From Bacteroidales bacterium (GTDB taxonomy: Bacteria > Bacteroidota > Bacteroidia > Bacteroidales > F082), in contig JAFYNJ010000002.1 in NCBI GenBank assembly GCA_017549805.1, positions 48,429-112,428 of the forward strand: a stretch of 64,000 nucleotides of DNA. Direction: 5' to 3'. Shown in pieces: positions 36,859-46,592 of this stretch (position 1 is its first letter; the number at the start of each line of letters is the position of its first letter). Under the pieces are notes generated by a model. That model was not told where the DNA came from, did not search any database, and saw only the letters and a list, made by a program, of their open reading frames with translations. The translations under genes and the position numbers were made by a program.

Positions 36859-37596
36859 ATGAATCCCCCGAAAAGAACAGCAACAGCATGGAAACAAGTC
36901 ACACAAGGCTTGACCGTCGTGGTGCTGTGGTGTGCCTTGTGGCTCATCACGCCAAGGATTCCATACGTGGGCAAGGTCTTGCACGGCATCTTGACCGTTT
37001 ATGGACTGGGCCAAGTCGGTATCGGCGTATTGGGGTTTTTCCTAGGGGTGTTCAACCAAGGATGGAAGGGAATGAAACAAAGCGCGAAACTGCTCTTGGG
37101 CAACTTGGTTTATGATGAACACAGCTGGATAAAAGGTGTTCTCCAGGGACTGCTTCGCCACACTTGGGAGATGCCACAAACCCTTATCGGACATGCCTAC
37201 TCACAATTCCGCAACGCCTTTGGAGGAGTGACGACTATCGCATGGCTCGGTGGCGATACCTTTGTGATCAAGGAAAACAGCCGACACGAAAACGGCATCA
37301 GCTTAGGAAACTACCTAAACATCAACCTGTGGGAGACAATACAAGGCAACTTTGAAGCCTACGCCAAACAGGAGCCTTTGCTGTTACACGAATTCGGCCA
37401 TTCTTTCGACAGTCGGCTTTTCGGATGGCTCTATTTGTTCGTCATTGGCATCCCAAGCCTTTACAGTGCCATGGGCAAAGGCAACCACAGCGTCTTTTGG
37501 ACGGAGAAGAGAGCCAACCGCAAGGTCAGCCGTTATGCCACAAAAAACCTGGCTGTCAACTGGAAAGACTTTGAGGACCAGTATCCAACCGCCTAA
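36859..37596 (+). CDS. putative membrane-associated zinc metallopeptidase (HExxH)
   Basis: 245 residues. Two N-terminal hydrophobic stretches (about residues 14-35 and 45-66), then a soluble part with LLHEFGHSFDSRLFG, an HExxH zinc motif, followed by a hydrophobic segment (LYLFVIGIPSLYSA) and WTEKRANR, whose Glu could be the third ligand. I do not recognise a characterised family; small Bacteroidota membrane proteins share this HExGH...GxPS...ExxA pattern. Convergent with rnr, the 3' ends overlapping by four bases. Substrate unknown. Confidence 0.65.
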   Translation: MNPPKRTATAWKQVTQGLTVVVLWCALWLITPRIPYVGKVLHGILTVYGLGQVGIGVLGFFLGVFNQGWKGMKQSAKLLLGNLVYDEHSWIKGVLQGLLRHTWEMPQTLIGHAYSQFRNAFGGVTTIAWLGGDTFVIKENSRHENGISLGNYLNINLWETIQGNFEAYAKQEPLLLHEFGHSFDSRLFGWLYLFVIGIPSLYSAMGKGNHSVFWTEKRANRKVSRYATKNLAVNWKDFEDQYPTA

Positions 37597-39785
37597 CAAC
37601 GCTTTTTCCTTTGCTTCTTGGTCCCTTCGAGAATCAGCTCGAAGTCCATTTGGCGTTTCAGCAGGTTGACGGATTTGATCAATACCTTCACCTCGTCGCC
37701 AAGTCGTAAAACGCGTCCCGATTCCTGGCCTATGACGCGGAAGTTGTCCTCGTCGAGGTAGTAGTAGTCGCCCGGCATGTCGTCGTAACGCACCAAGCCC
37801 TCGCATTTATTGTCCTTGAGTTCCACATACAGGCCCCATTTGCTCACGCCAGAGATCAAGCCGTCGAACACCTGTCCGATCTTGTCCATCAGGTATTCCG
37901 CTTGTTTGTACTTCACGCTCTGGCGTTCCATCTCCTCTGCCTGTTTCTCCATTTCACTGGTATGGACGCAATACTCTTCGTATTCCTTCTTATCAACCGA
38001 ACCCTGGTTTTGCAATAGGTACCTCTCTATTAATCTATGCACCATCAGGTCGGGATAACGGCGGATGGGGGAGGTGAAGTGGGTGTAATAGTCGAAGGCC
38101 AAGCCATAGTGCCCGATGTTTTCAGTGCTGTAAACCGCCTTGGCCATGGTACGGATGGCCACGGTTTCCACCAGGTTTTTCTCACCCTTGCCTTCCACAT
38201 CCTCAAACAGCTTGTTGTACGACTTCACCAGTTTCGAGCGTGTACTGATGTCCATGGTATAGCCCAAGCGCGAGATCAAACGCAGGAAGTTGTTCAGTTT
38301 TTCGGGATTCGGCTCGTCGTGCACACGATACACAAACGTACTGTTATGCCATTTGCTGTCGGGCTTGCCGAAAGTTTCTGCCACGGTACGATTGGCCAGC
38401 AACATGAAGTCTTCTATCAATTCATGGGATTCGTTCTGCACCCGGATGTAGGTGTCGATGGGTTTGCCGTGCTCATCCAAGATAAACTTCACCTCTTCGG
38501 AATGGAAGTTCAAGCTGCCTTGGGCCATGCGTTTCTCACGTAGTTTGGTGGCCAATCGGTTAAAGGTCATGATTTGTTCCTTATAGTCGCCCTCACCACC
38601 TTCGATCATGGCTTGGACTTCCTCGTAGGCATAGCGACGGCATGATTTGATGATGGTCTTACCAATCCAATGTTGCAGCACATTGGCATTGTCGTCCATC
38701 TCAAAAACCACCGAGAATGTCAGTTTCTCCTCGTTGGGACGCAAGGAACATACATTGTTGCAAAGCTTTTCGGGCAACATGGGGATGGTGCGGTCCACTA
38801 AATAGACTGAGGTGCCGCGGTTGTAAGCCTCCTCGTCGATGGCCGAGCCTGGCTTCACATAATGCGACACGTCGGCGATGTGTACGCCTACCTCCCAATG
38901 GCCGTTGGGCAACGGCTGCAAGGAGATGGCATCGTCGAAGTCCTTGGCATCCTGTGGGTCGATCGTGATGGTGAACACATCCCTGAAATCCTTCCGGTTT
39001 CTGACTTCCGACTTCTGTATTCTGGAAGGAATGGCTGCCGCTTCCTTTTCCACTTCCTTCGGGAAGTCCAACGGATAGTCGTGTGCCAACAGGATGGATT
39101 GCATTTCCACATCGTTTTCACCGGGGTTGCCGAGCACGCGGACGATCTCACCGAAGGGGTTGCCCGAGTTCTCTGGCCAATCCACCAGATGCACCACCAC
39201 CTTCTGACCGTTTTTGGCACCATTGAGTTCACCCTTGGGAACGAAGATGTCCACTGGGATCGACTCCATGTCGGGCACTACAAACACATAGCCGTGCGAG
39301 ATATGGAGCACGCCAACGAAGTCGGTATGCTTGCGTTCCAGCACTTCCACGATTTCGCCTTCCGGCTTTTTGTTCTTGCGTTTCGGAAACATGGCCACCT
39401 TTACACGATCGCCATGCAAGGCCTGACCCGTATTGTTGGAAGCAATGAACACATCTTCTCCCGATTCGTCGTCAAGAATCACGTAGGCCTTGCCCGTCGA
39501 TTTCATATCGACGGTTCCTTCCACATATTGCTTCTTAGGACCGAATTCTTCCAGATAGACAGGGTTGAGCACATAGCGGTACGGTCGTTCCTCCATGAGC
39601 TTTCCTTCCTCGAAAAGATCTATTAAGATATGATAGACGACATCCTTTCCGGCCGCGTCACGGATGCCGAGAAGCTTACAAATTTGCTTGTAGTTCATCG
39701 GCTTGAAAGGGTTCTCTCCGAAGATGCTCAGAATCGCATTTGTAAAGACTGTTAATTTATTTTCAAGTTTTTTCTTTTTTTTCAT
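37593..39785 (-). CDS. rnr: ribonuclease R
   Basis: 730 residues: N-terminal helix-turn-helix-like region, cold-shock OB folds (about 70-230), the RNB catalytic domain with TIDPQDAKDFDDAISL (metal-binding Asp residues, near residue 270) and a C-terminal S1 domain ending in a basic tail (KKQRKKRC). A processive 3'-5' exoribonuclease that degrades structured RNA. A five-unit heptad repeat (38990-39024) encodes PSRIQKSEVRNRK just before the RNB core, apparently replacing an equally long linker seen in relatives. Preceded by its own -7 element. Confidence 0.96.
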   Translation of the reverse strand: MKKKKKLENKLTVFTNAILSIFGENPFKPMNYKQICKLLGIRDAAGKDVVYHILIDLFEEGKLMEERPYRYVLNPVYLEEFGPKKQYVEGTVDMKSTGKAYVILDDESGEDVFIASNNTGQALHGDRVKVAMFPKRKNKKPEGEIVEVLERKHTDFVGVLHISHGYVFVVPDMESIPVDIFVPKGELNGAKNGQKVVVHLVDWPENSGNPFGEIVRVLGNPGENDVEMQSILLAHDYPLDFPKEVEKEAAAIPSRIQKSEVRNRKDFRDVFTITIDPQDAKDFDDAISLQPLPNGHWEVGVHIADVSHYVKPGSAIDEEAYNRGTSVYLVDRTIPMLPEKLCNNVCSLRPNEEKLTFSVVFEMDDNANVLQHWIGKTIIKSCRRYAYEEVQAMIEGGEGDYKEQIMTFNRLATKLREKRMAQGSLNFHSEEVKFILDEHGKPIDTYIRVQNESHELIEDFMLLANRTVAETFGKPDSKWHNSTFVYRVHDEPNPEKLNNFLRLISRLGYTMDISTRSKLVKSYNKLFEDVEGKGEKNLVETVAIRTMAKAVYSTENIGHYGLAFDYYTHFTSPIRRYPDLMVHRLIERYLLQNQGSVDKKEYEEYCVHTSEMEKQAEEMERQSVKYKQAEYLMDKIGQVFDGLISGVSKWGLYVELKDNKCEGLVRYDDMPGDYYYLDEDNFRVIGQESGRVLRLGDEVKVLIKSVNLLKRQMDFELILEGTKKQRKKRC
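38990..39024. repeat. heptad repeat array i, inside rnr
   Basis: Five consecutive 7-bp units (for example ACTTCCG, ACTTCTG) on the + strand, exactly 35 bases, read in frame as the linker before the RNB domain. Confidence 0.88.
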
Positions 39786-39839
39786 GTTGTTTTTCCTAAA
39801 AAAAGCCGTTTTTTATTTCATTTTTTAAAATCGAAAGTG

Positions 39840-39847
39840 CAAAGATA
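39840..39847 (-). promoter_or_regulatory. -7 element for rnr
   Basis: TATCTTTG on the minus strand, 54 bases upstream of the rnr ATG, in the 222-base AT-rich region between rnr and nrdD. No clear -33 partner. Confidence 0.6.
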
Positions 39848-39931
39848 ATGAAATCAAACGATTAGGTTGTTGATATTTTTGTTGATATATAAATCGAACA
39901 TTATTTTCAAAGCCTAAAAGGTTTTTGCTTT

Positions 39932-39939
39932 ACCTTTGC
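39932..39939 (+). promoter_or_regulatory. -7 element for nrdD
   Basis: TACCTTTG, 68 bases upstream of the nrdD ATG. I looked for an NrdR box in this gap and saw none. Confidence 0.5.
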
Positions 39940-40007
39940 AAAACAAGGTCCCAACGGGAAATCACGAGATACTTATTTTTACAACTACCTGTAAACGAGC
40001 ACATTAT

Positions 40008-42113
40008 ATGAGCAACGGAGGTTTATACATCAAAAAAAGGGATGGTCAGGAAGAACCTTTTTCTGTTGAGAAAATCAAAAACGCAATCAGCAAGGCTTTT
40101 TTAGCTTCCGGGTTTTATGCCACGGATGAAGACCTCAACGCGATCTTGAGTCGGGTGAGGATCACCAACGGCATCACCGTGGAGGAAATTCAAAACCAGG
40201 TGGAGACCGCTTTGATGGCGGAACAGTACTACACCGTGGCCAAGAATTACATCCTCTATCGGCAGAAACACACGGAAGACCGTGAGGTGCGCGAAAAGAT
40301 TGAGTTTTTGAGCAACTACGTCAACGCTTCGAACGCCGCTACAGGCTCCAAGTTCGATGCCAACGCCAATGTGGAGAAGAAAAACATCGCCACATTGATG
40401 GGTGAGTTGCCGAAGTCGAGCTTCATCCGCATCAACCGACGTATGCTTACCGACCGTATCAAGGAAGTATATGGCAAGGAGCTGGCTGACCGTTACATGC
40501 ATTTGCTCAACAACCATTTCATCTACAAAAACGATGAAACTTCCCTGGCCAACTACTGCGCCTCCATCACCATGTACCCATGGTTGAACGAGGGAACCGC
40601 CTCCATCGGCGGTAACTCGACGGCGCCCACCAAGCTCCGCTCGTTCTGCGGTGGTTTTATCAATATGGTGTTCATGGTTTCCTCGCAGCTCTCCGGAGCT
40701 TGCGCCACGCCTGAGTTCCTGATGTACATGAACTACTTCATCGGCAAGGACTACGGCAAGGATTACTACAAGCGCGCCGACGAGATCGTCGATCACTCGA
40801 TCAAGCCACGCACCATCGACAAGGTCATCACCGACTGCTTCCAGCAGATCGTGTATTCGCTCAACCAACCGGCCGGTGCCAGAAACTACCAATCGGTGTT
40901 CTGGAACATTGCCTACTACGACCGTTACTATTTCGAGTCGCTGTTTGGCAACTTTTATTTCCCCGACGGGTCACAGCCCGACTGGGAGTCGTTGAGCTGG
41001 CTACAAAAACGTTTCATGAAGTGGTTCAATGCCGAACGCCTGAAGAGCGTGCTGACCTTCCCTGTGGAGACGATGGCGTTGCTCTCGAAGGACGGCGATG
41101 TCATCGACCAGGAATGGGGCGATTTCACCGCCGAGATGTATGCCGAAGGTCATTCCTTCTTCACCTATCTCAGCGACAACGCCGACTCCCTGTCGTCGTG
41201 CTGCCGTCTGCGCAACGAGATCCAGGACAATGGTTTCAGCTACACCCTCGGTGCCGGTGGCGTTTCCACAGGTTCCAAGAGCGTGCTCACCATCAACCTG
41301 AACCGCTGCATCCAGTATGCCGTGCGCAACAACATGCATTATCTCACCTTCCTTGAGGAGATCGTCGATCTCTGCCACAAAGTACAGATCTGTTACAACG
41401 AGAACCTGAAGGAGTTGCAATCAAAAGGCATGTTGCCATTGTTCGACGCGGGTTACATCAACCTTTCACGCCAATATTTGACCATTGGCGTGAACGGTTT
41501 GGTGGAAGCAGCCGAATTCCTCAAAATTCCGATCAACGACAATCCCGACTACGAGAAGTTCGTGCAGGATGTGCTCGGCCTCATCGAGAAGTACAACAAG
41601 AAGTACCGTTCGAAAGAGCTGATGTTCAACTGTGAGATGATTCCTGCCGAGAATGTCGGCGTGAAACATGCCAAGTGGGATAAGGAAGACGGCTACGAAG
41701 TGCACCGCGACTGCTACAACAGTTACTTCTACATCGTGGAGGACCCCAACACCAATGTGCTTGACAAGTTCCGCCTGCATGGCGAGAAATACATCAAGCA
41801 TCTCACCGGAGGATCGGCCCTGCACTGCAACTTAGAGGAACACCTCAGCAAGGAGCAGTACAGGCAGCTCCTCCGCGTAGCCGCACGCGAAGGCTGCAAC
41901 TATTTTACTTTTAACATCCCGAATACCATCTGTAACGACTGCGGACATATCGACAAACGCTATCTCAAAGAATGTCCCAAGTGCCATAGTCACAACATAG
42001 ATTACCTAACCCGCATTATTGGCTACCTGAAACGCATCAGCAATTTCTCTGAAGCACGACAAGAAGAGGCACACAGAAGGTATTACAGCAAAAAAGAGAT
42101 TGACCGATGCTAA
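40008..42113 (+). CDS. nrdD: anaerobic ribonucleoside-triphosphate reductase
   Basis: 701 residues from the ATG at 40008 (MSNGGLYIKKRDG), placing an ATP-cone at the N-terminus (about residues 5-90). Class III reductase that makes dNTPs without oxygen, using a glycyl radical. Visible elements are the catalytic Cys region LSGACATPEF, the C-terminal zinc site (CNDCGH and CPKCHS) and the glycyl-radical segment RIIGYLKRIS close to the C-terminus. The stop overlaps the nrdG start. Points to an anaerobic lifestyle. Confidence 0.97.
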   Translation: MSNGGLYIKKRDGQEEPFSVEKIKNAISKAFLASGFYATDEDLNAILSRVRITNGITVEEIQNQVETALMAEQYYTVAKNYILYRQKHTEDREVREKIEFLSNYVNASNAATGSKFDANANVEKKNIATLMGELPKSSFIRINRRMLTDRIKEVYGKELADRYMHLLNNHFIYKNDETSLANYCASITMYPWLNEGTASIGGNSTAPTKLRSFCGGFINMVFMVSSQLSGACATPEFLMYMNYFIGKDYGKDYYKRADEIVDHSIKPRTIDKVITDCFQQIVYSLNQPAGARNYQSVFWNIAYYDRYYFESLFGNFYFPDGSQPDWESLSWLQKRFMKWFNAERLKSVLTFPVETMALLSKDGDVIDQEWGDFTAEMYAEGHSFFTYLSDNADSLSSCCRLRNEIQDNGFSYTLGAGGVSTGSKSVLTINLNRCIQYAVRNNMHYLTFLEEIVDLCHKVQICYNENLKELQSKGMLPLFDAGYINLSRQYLTIGVNGLVEAAEFLKIPINDNPDYEKFVQDVLGLIEKYNKKYRSKELMFNCEMIPAENVGVKHAKWDKEDGYEVHRDCYNSYFYIVEDPNTNVLDKFRLHGEKYIKHLTGGSALHCNLEEHLSKEQYRQLLRVAAREGCNYFTFNIPNTICNDCGHIDKRYLKECPKCHSHNIDYLTRIIGYLKRISNFSEARQEEAHRRYYSKKEIDRC

Positions 42114-42607
42114 AATATGCCAATTTTGATATTGTTTTTCAAGAAGTCCCCGACGAAGTAACCTTAGCGATCAACATCTCCAACTGTCCCAATCAGTGCG
42201 TGGGATGCCATAGCAAGTACCTTTGGCAAGATGTTGGATATACGCTCGACAAGGAAGCTTTGGATGAGTTGGTTGACAAATACAGGTCGGGTATCACTTG
42301 CGTCTGTTTCATGGGCGGCGACGCTGAGCCATACGACGTGGCCAACCTTGCCATGCATGTGAAGAACAAGTACAAGGATATGAAGACCGCTTGGTATTCA
42401 GGCAAGAATGAGCTGCCCGAAGCTTTTCATGCCGAGACATTCGATTATATCAAGACCGGAAGATACGATGAAAAATTCGGTCCCTTGAATTCCCTCACCA
42501 CCAACCAACGCATGATCAAGCGCTTGGCCGATGGCCGCGTGAAGGATATCACCAGTAGGTTCCAGAAGGCAGAAGAAAGAAGTCAGAAATCAGAATTGAC
42601 CAGGTAA
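42107..42607 (+). CDS. nrdG: anaerobic ribonucleotide reductase activating protein
   Basis: 166 residues. Radical-SAM activase that installs the glycyl radical on NrdD; the cluster motif CPNQCVGC (Cys-x3-Cys-x2-Cys) is near residue 27. The start overlaps nrdD by seven bases. The C-terminal tail ([15 protein letters not shown]) is encoded by heptad array j and is probably an acquired extension. The 3' end overlaps the convergent ABC ATPase gene by 18 bases within the same repeat. Confidence 0.96.
   Translation: MLKYANFDIVFQEVPDEVTLAINISNCPNQCVGCHSKYLWQDVGYTLDKEALDELVDKYRSGITCVCFMGGDAEPYDVANLAMHVKNKYKDMKTAWYSGKNELPEAFHAETFDYIKTGRYDEKFGPLNSLTTNQRMIKRLADGRVKDITSRFQKAEERSQKSELTR
42562..42601. repeat. 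heptad repeat array j, nrdG / ABC ATPase 3' ends
   Basis: Five units such as CCAGAAG and TCAGAAA. It encodes the nrdG tail and reaches the last codons of the convergent gene, so two stop codons sit in or beside one repeat array. Confidence 0.9.
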
Positions 42608-44305
42608 GGCCGCTATCAGCTTTTTCGTGTACGCATTCTGTGGGTTGTCGAACAGCTCATCGGCATCGTTGTATTCAACAGGCTGGCCGTTGTACATCAC
42701 CAGCACACGGTCGCTCATGAAGCGCACCACGCTGAGGTCGTGCGAGATGAAGATATAGGTCAGATGACGCTCTTCCTTAAGTCGGTTTAGCAAGTTGAGC
42801 ACCTGAGCCTGAACCGAAACGTCCAAGGCAGAAACCGATTCGTCGCAGATCACAAGCCGAGGATTGACCGCCAAGGCACGGGCAATACAAATGCGTTGCC
42901 GTTGGCCACCAGAGAACTCATGAGGATAGCGGTCGTAATGGTCGGCTTCCAAACCCACCTGTTCCAACAAATCACAAACGATTTGCCTGCGTTTACGCCT
43001 GTTTTTCTCGATGCCATGCACTTTCAAGGGCTCGGCAATGGCCTCGCCTATGGTGAGGCGAGGATTCAAGGAAGAGTAGGGGTCTTGAAACACAATTTGA
43101 GCTTGTTTGCGGAAGTCGCGCAATGATGCTGCATCAAGCGCGGTGACCTCTTGTCCGTCGAAAAACACCTTGCCGCCGGTAGGCTCTTGCAGTCGCAGGA
43201 TGCTCCTCCCAAAGGTTGTCTTGCCACAGCCTGACTCACCCACCAAACCCAACGTTTCACCTTCATAAACTTCCAGATTAATGTCATCCACAGCCTTTAC
43301 ATGATCGTAAACCCTACCGAAGACCCCTTTTTTCAAGGGATACCATGTTTGCAGATGCTCGACCTTCAACAAAGGAGGCTGGGAATAGAGTTGTTTCAGA
43401 TGCGCTTGTCGTTCCTCGTCGGTGATTTGCAATTCGCGAAGGATTTGTTCTTTTCCGCCTGACCATTGTCCGTCGAGAAATTCCTTTACAATGGGAAGTT
43501 TCTTGAGTCGGATCTTCATCGGGGGACGGCAGGCAAGGAGGCCTTGCGTATAGGGATGTTGGGGGGATTGCAGCACTTGACGCACCTCGCCTTGTTCCAA
43601 GATCTCGCCGTTGTGCATCACCGCCACGTCGTCGGCTATTTCGGAAACCACCCCAAGGTCATGGGTGATGAAGACCATGCCCATGCCGGTTTCCCGTTGG
43701 AGCTTTCGCAACAACTTGAGGATCTCTTTCTGTACCGTCACGTCGAGAGCGGTAGTCGGCTCGTCGGCGATAAGGATTTGCGGGTTGCAGGCAATGGCCA
43801 TGGCGATCATGACGCGCTGTTTCTGTCCGCCGCTGAGCTCATGGGGATAGCTGTCGTAAATCGCTTCAGGCCGCGGCAACATCACCTGACGGAACAGCGA
43901 GATCACCCGGTCGCGAGCGGCCTTGCGTGTCACTTTTTCATGTTGACGAATCATTTCCGACACTTGGTGGCCGCAAAGATAAACAGGATTCAGGCTGGTC
44001 ATCGGCTCCTGGAAGATCATGGCAATGCGCTTGCCCCGAACACCAGCCATTTGTTTCTCATTAAAATCTTTGATATCCATGCCTTCCAGCAACATGGCAT
44101 CGGCTTTCACCCGACTTTGTTTGGCGTTCAGCAGATGCATCACCGAAAGGTTGCTCACCGACTTGCCCGAACCCGACTCGCCCACAATACCGAGGGTACG
44201 GCCGGCATGGACCGCAAAGTCGATCCCGTGGACTACCTCACACCATTCACCATCATGGCGGAAGTCGATTTTCAGGTTTTTTATTTCAAGTAGCGGTTGA
44301 GACAT
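42590..44305 (-). CDS. fused double-ATPase ABC protein (oligopeptide/dipeptide type)
   Basis: 571 residues with two complete ABC cassettes: first Walker A GESGSGKS with signature LSGGQKQRV, second GESGCGKT with signature FSGGQRQRI. Between them is the [11 protein letters not shown] region typical of the Dpp/Opp C-terminal extension. This is a DppD-DppF fusion like GsiA/YejF, powering import of peptides. No permease or binding-protein gene is near, so the rest of the transporter must be encoded elsewhere. Peptide uptake fits the envelope exopeptidases in this window. Confidence 0.92.
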   Translation of the reverse strand: MSQPLLEIKNLKIDFRHDGEWCEVVHGIDFAVHAGRTLGIVGESGSGKSVSNLSVMHLLNAKQSRVKADAMLLEGMDIKDFNEKQMAGVRGKRIAMIFQEPMTSLNPVYLCGHQVSEMIRQHEKVTRKAARDRVISLFRQVMLPRPEAIYDSYPHELSGGQKQRVMIAMAIACNPQILIADEPTTALDVTVQKEILKLLRKLQRETGMGMVFITHDLGVVSEIADDVAVMHNGEILEQGEVRQVLQSPQHPYTQGLLACRPPMKIRLKKLPIVKEFLDGQWSGGKEQILRELQITDEERQAHLKQLYSQPPLLKVEHLQTWYPLKKGVFGRVYDHVKAVDDINLEVYEGETLGLVGESGCGKTTFGRSILRLQEPTGGKVFFDGQEVTALDAASLRDFRKQAQIVFQDPYSSLNPRLTIGEAIAEPLKVHGIEKNRRKRRQIVCDLLEQVGLEADHYDRYPHEFSGGQRQRICIARALAVNPRLVICDESVSALDVSVQAQVLNLLNRLKEERHLTYIFISHDLSVVRFMSDRVLVMYNGQPVEYNDADELFDNPQNAYTKKLIAALPGQF

Positions 44306-44341
44306 CTATTATTTTTTTGAAGCAAAAATAAGAATAAAAGG

Positions 44342-45031
44342 CTATTCTTTAAGGTTTTTTATCTCTAACTGTAACTTGGATATAGTTTCTCGAAGTTCAG
44401 AGTTTTCCTTTTGCAAGACAGCGATTTCATAATTAGCTGCCTCTAGAGCTTGGTTTTGATTATTTCTGTATTTAATTCGAGCTGCCGTCATACGTTCCTT
44501 AATACCACCTTCTTTGATGAATTCGTTCTCTTTTCTCTTTTGGTAGGTCATCAACATCTTATCAACCATACGGCACAGGCTTATGGCAATATTACACATT
44601 TCCTCACTAGTCCATCTATCGAAATAAGGCTCGTAATCAGAAAGAAGGTTATGGTTACGGCAAAACATTAACATGCCGTTGAAACGAGGATGTCTTTTTG
44701 TCCATTTTACTAATTTATGACTAATGATGAAATCTTCATAATCCTCCAATAATTCTTGTATACTTGCCCGAGCTACATTGAGCAGTTTTAGTTCAAGTTC
44801 CATTGAAGTCACTCCATCTGCCGAACCTTCTACAATATTCTGTTTTCCTGACCGGGCAGCCTGAACCATCTGGTCAACTGTCCTGTTACCATACGTAGGC
44901 AAAAACTTCTTTGTAAAAAAATAAGTCATCTGATAAAGCACAACTGTTTTTTGATAAAACCAAAGATTTTTCCAATTGGTCTGCTTTTTTAATACTGATT
45001 CTATGTTTTCAGCTAGTTTTTTATATCCCAT
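44342..45031 (-). CDS. four-helix-bundle (S23/Avd-like) protein with coiled-coil tail
   Basis: 229 residues from the ATG at 45031 (MGYKKL); a TTG two codons earlier is less likely. The N-terminal 130 residues match the four-helix-bundle family first described from 23S rRNA intervening sequences (blocks VDQMVQAARSGKQNIVEGSA and ELLEDYEDFI); the C-terminal part is a coiled coil (about 165-229). Relatives are found alone in many Bacteroidota, and the fold also occurs in the Avd proteins of diversity-generating retroelements, but no reverse transcriptase is present here. Distinctly AT-richer than its neighbours, suggesting acquisition. Function unknown. Confidence 0.85.
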   Translation of the reverse strand: MGYKKLAENIESVLKKQTNWKNLWFYQKTVVLYQMTYFFTKKFLPTYGNRTVDQMVQAARSGKQNIVEGSADGVTSMELELKLLNVARASIQELLEDYEDFIISHKLVKWTKRHPRFNGMLMFCRNHNLLSDYEPYFDRWTSEEMCNIAISLCRMVDKMLMTYQKRKENEFIKEGGIKERMTAARIKYRNNQNQALEAANYEIAVLQKENSELRETISKLQLEIKNLKE

Positions 45032-45108
45032 AAACAACTAATTATCAAATTTCTAACAAACTAGATCACCTAGAATAACTAGAAAATCGAGAGACTCTAA
45101 TTGTTTTA

Positions 45109-45801
45109 TTACCCTGCACAAGCTGCAGTGGCACAACTTATATTGATACCTGGAACAGCTGACAAAGTTAAGGCACAAGCCTCCAAGGTAGCACCTGTAG
45201 TAAGCACATCGTCAACCAACAACACATACTTACCCTCTAACCGCTCGGGATGTTTCACCGCAAAAATGTCCTTCACATTTTGCCATCGTTCCTCCTTGGT
45301 TTTATGCGTCTGGGTGGCGGTATTCACTGAACGAAACAGAAACTTGTCACCTACTGGAATGCCCGTCACCTCGGAAATACCCTGGGCAATCATTTGGCTC
45401 TGGTTATAGCCGCGTTGTCTTTCCCTTTTGGGATGCAGCGGCACGGGAATCAGATAGTCGAGGCCTTGGAACAGCGGAGCCTCCTTGAGCGATTTGCCCA
45501 ACTCTTGACCAAGAAAGATACCCGCGTCGCCATTGCCTTTGTACTTGAGTTCATGGATCAGATGCTGCACCTTACCCTCTTTGGAAAAGAAAAAACAAGC
45601 CGTCACGGCTTTCAATCGCACCTTGCCGTAAAACATCCGAGCCAAGGGATTGTCTTCATTCATTTCATAACCCGTCTTGGGCAAGAGATTGCGGCAACGG
45701 GTACAGACCAGTTTTTCCCACTTGAAGAGGGAGGAACCGCAAGCAGCACACACAGAAGGATATAGTAATCCAATAAGAGCGTTGATGAAGGATAATTTCA
45801 T
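45109..45801 (-). CDS. ComF family phosphoribosyltransferase-like protein
   Basis: 230 residues: an N-terminal zinc ribbon (CAACGS and CTRCRN) followed by a type I phosphoribosyltransferase domain with the PRPP motif LLVDDVLTTGAT near the C-terminus. The family includes ComFC/GntX, linked to DNA uptake and recombination in competent bacteria, but it is widely conserved in non-competent species too and the reaction is unknown. Followed by the AT-rich four-helix-bundle gene. The ATG at 45801 is the only good start. Confidence 0.92.
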   Translation of the reverse strand: MKLSFINALIGLLYPSVCAACGSSLFKWEKLVCTRCRNLLPKTGYEMNEDNPLARMFYGKVRLKAVTACFFFSKEGKVQHLIHELKYKGNGDAGIFLGQELGKSLKEAPLFQGLDYLIPVPLHPKRERQRGYNQSQMIAQGISEVTGIPVGDKFLFRSVNTATQTHKTKEERWQNVKDIFAVKHPERLEGKYVLLVDDVLTTGATLEACALTLSAVPGINISCATAACAG

Positions 45802-45833
45802 ATATTGCGAATTGATTCCGCAAATATAGATAT

Positions 45834-46532
45834 TTATTTTATATCATCAGCTTCATAAACACGATATTCGATGGAATAATCCAAAGAATCGGGAAGAAGT
45901 TCGTCGGTGCGACCTTGCTCCCGAAGGACATCGTTGAACATTTTACGGTTACGGAGCAGCTTCTTTTGTCGTCGCGCACTCGCATTGTATTGGTCATACA
46001 AATATTGGATGGGACTGGCGGTAAAGCCCATGTTTTCCACATTGAAATACGGATCGCGCTTTTTGCCCGTCTTCATGCCGGCCAACTCTTCGTTGAGGCG
46101 TTGTATCTCCTTTGGAACGGGCTTGGAAGGCATTTCGATGATCATCTGTTTAAAGGTCTCATAATCGTAGAACGGCAACACTGTGACCTCTTTAAGCGTG
46201 ATGGTATCGGGATGAAGGACGATGAGCATGGTATCGGTACTTACCATAGTGGAATCGACAGGGATCAAGCGACGACGATAGCCGAGGCAGCTGACCCACA
46301 GTGTATCGACAGGTTTGATGGGAATGAAGAAATCGCCATCACGATTGGAAATGGTGCCACAATGCGCCATTTTACTGATCACGTGGGTATTGCGAATAGG
46401 TTGCAAGCTATCGGCAGCAACGATCTTACCCAAAATAGGAATCCTATTACGCGATTCTATAGCATCTTCCCCTTGGGAAAAGGTTTTCAAAACCAAGGTC
46501 AGCAACACTATGATGAGTAAAAATCGTTTCAA
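45834..46532 (-). CDS. secreted protein with carboxypeptidase-regulatory-like domain
   Basis: About 232 residues from a TTG at 46532 (read as MKRFLLIIVLLTLVLKTFSQ), which gives a clean signal peptide; another TTG 24 bases upstream is possible, and no ATG lies in frame before a stop. Residues about 35-110 form a CarboxypepD_reg-like beta-sandwich (GKIVAADSLQPIRNTHV, then SNRDGDFFIPI), common at the N-terminus of TonB-dependent receptors and in small surface proteins. The C-terminal part is polar and helical. It stands alone, with no receptor next to it. Function unknown. Confidence 0.8.
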   Translation of the reverse strand: MKRFLLIIVLLTLVLKTFSQGEDAIESRNRIPILGKIVAADSLQPIRNTHVISKMAHCGTISNRDGDFFIPIKPVDTLWVSCLGYRRRLIPVDSTMVSTDTMLIVLHPDTITLKEVTVLPFYDYETFKQMIIEMPSKPVPKEIQRLNEELAGMKTGKKRDPYFNVENMGFTASPIQYLYDQYNASARRQKKLLRNRKMFNDVLREQGRTDELLPDSLDYSIEYRVYEADDIK

Positions 46533-46592
46533 GATATCAGATTTAGACGGCTTCAATAAAACATTTCATTTAACGCAAAAGCCAGGTTTTTA

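Noticed and set aside
39785-40008. Gap between rnr and nrdD considered for an NrdR box or an origin
   Set aside because: No NrdR-type palindrome or cluster of DnaA-box-like sequences that I could identify; only two -7 elements and AT-rich sequence.
44342-45031. Avd-like protein considered as part of a diversity-generating retroelement
   Set aside because: No reverse transcriptase, template repeat or variable-repeat target is in the window.
46380-46390. CACGTG core near 46,381 considered as a third parS site
   Set aside because: Flanks (GAT and GGT) do not match; only the central six bases agree.
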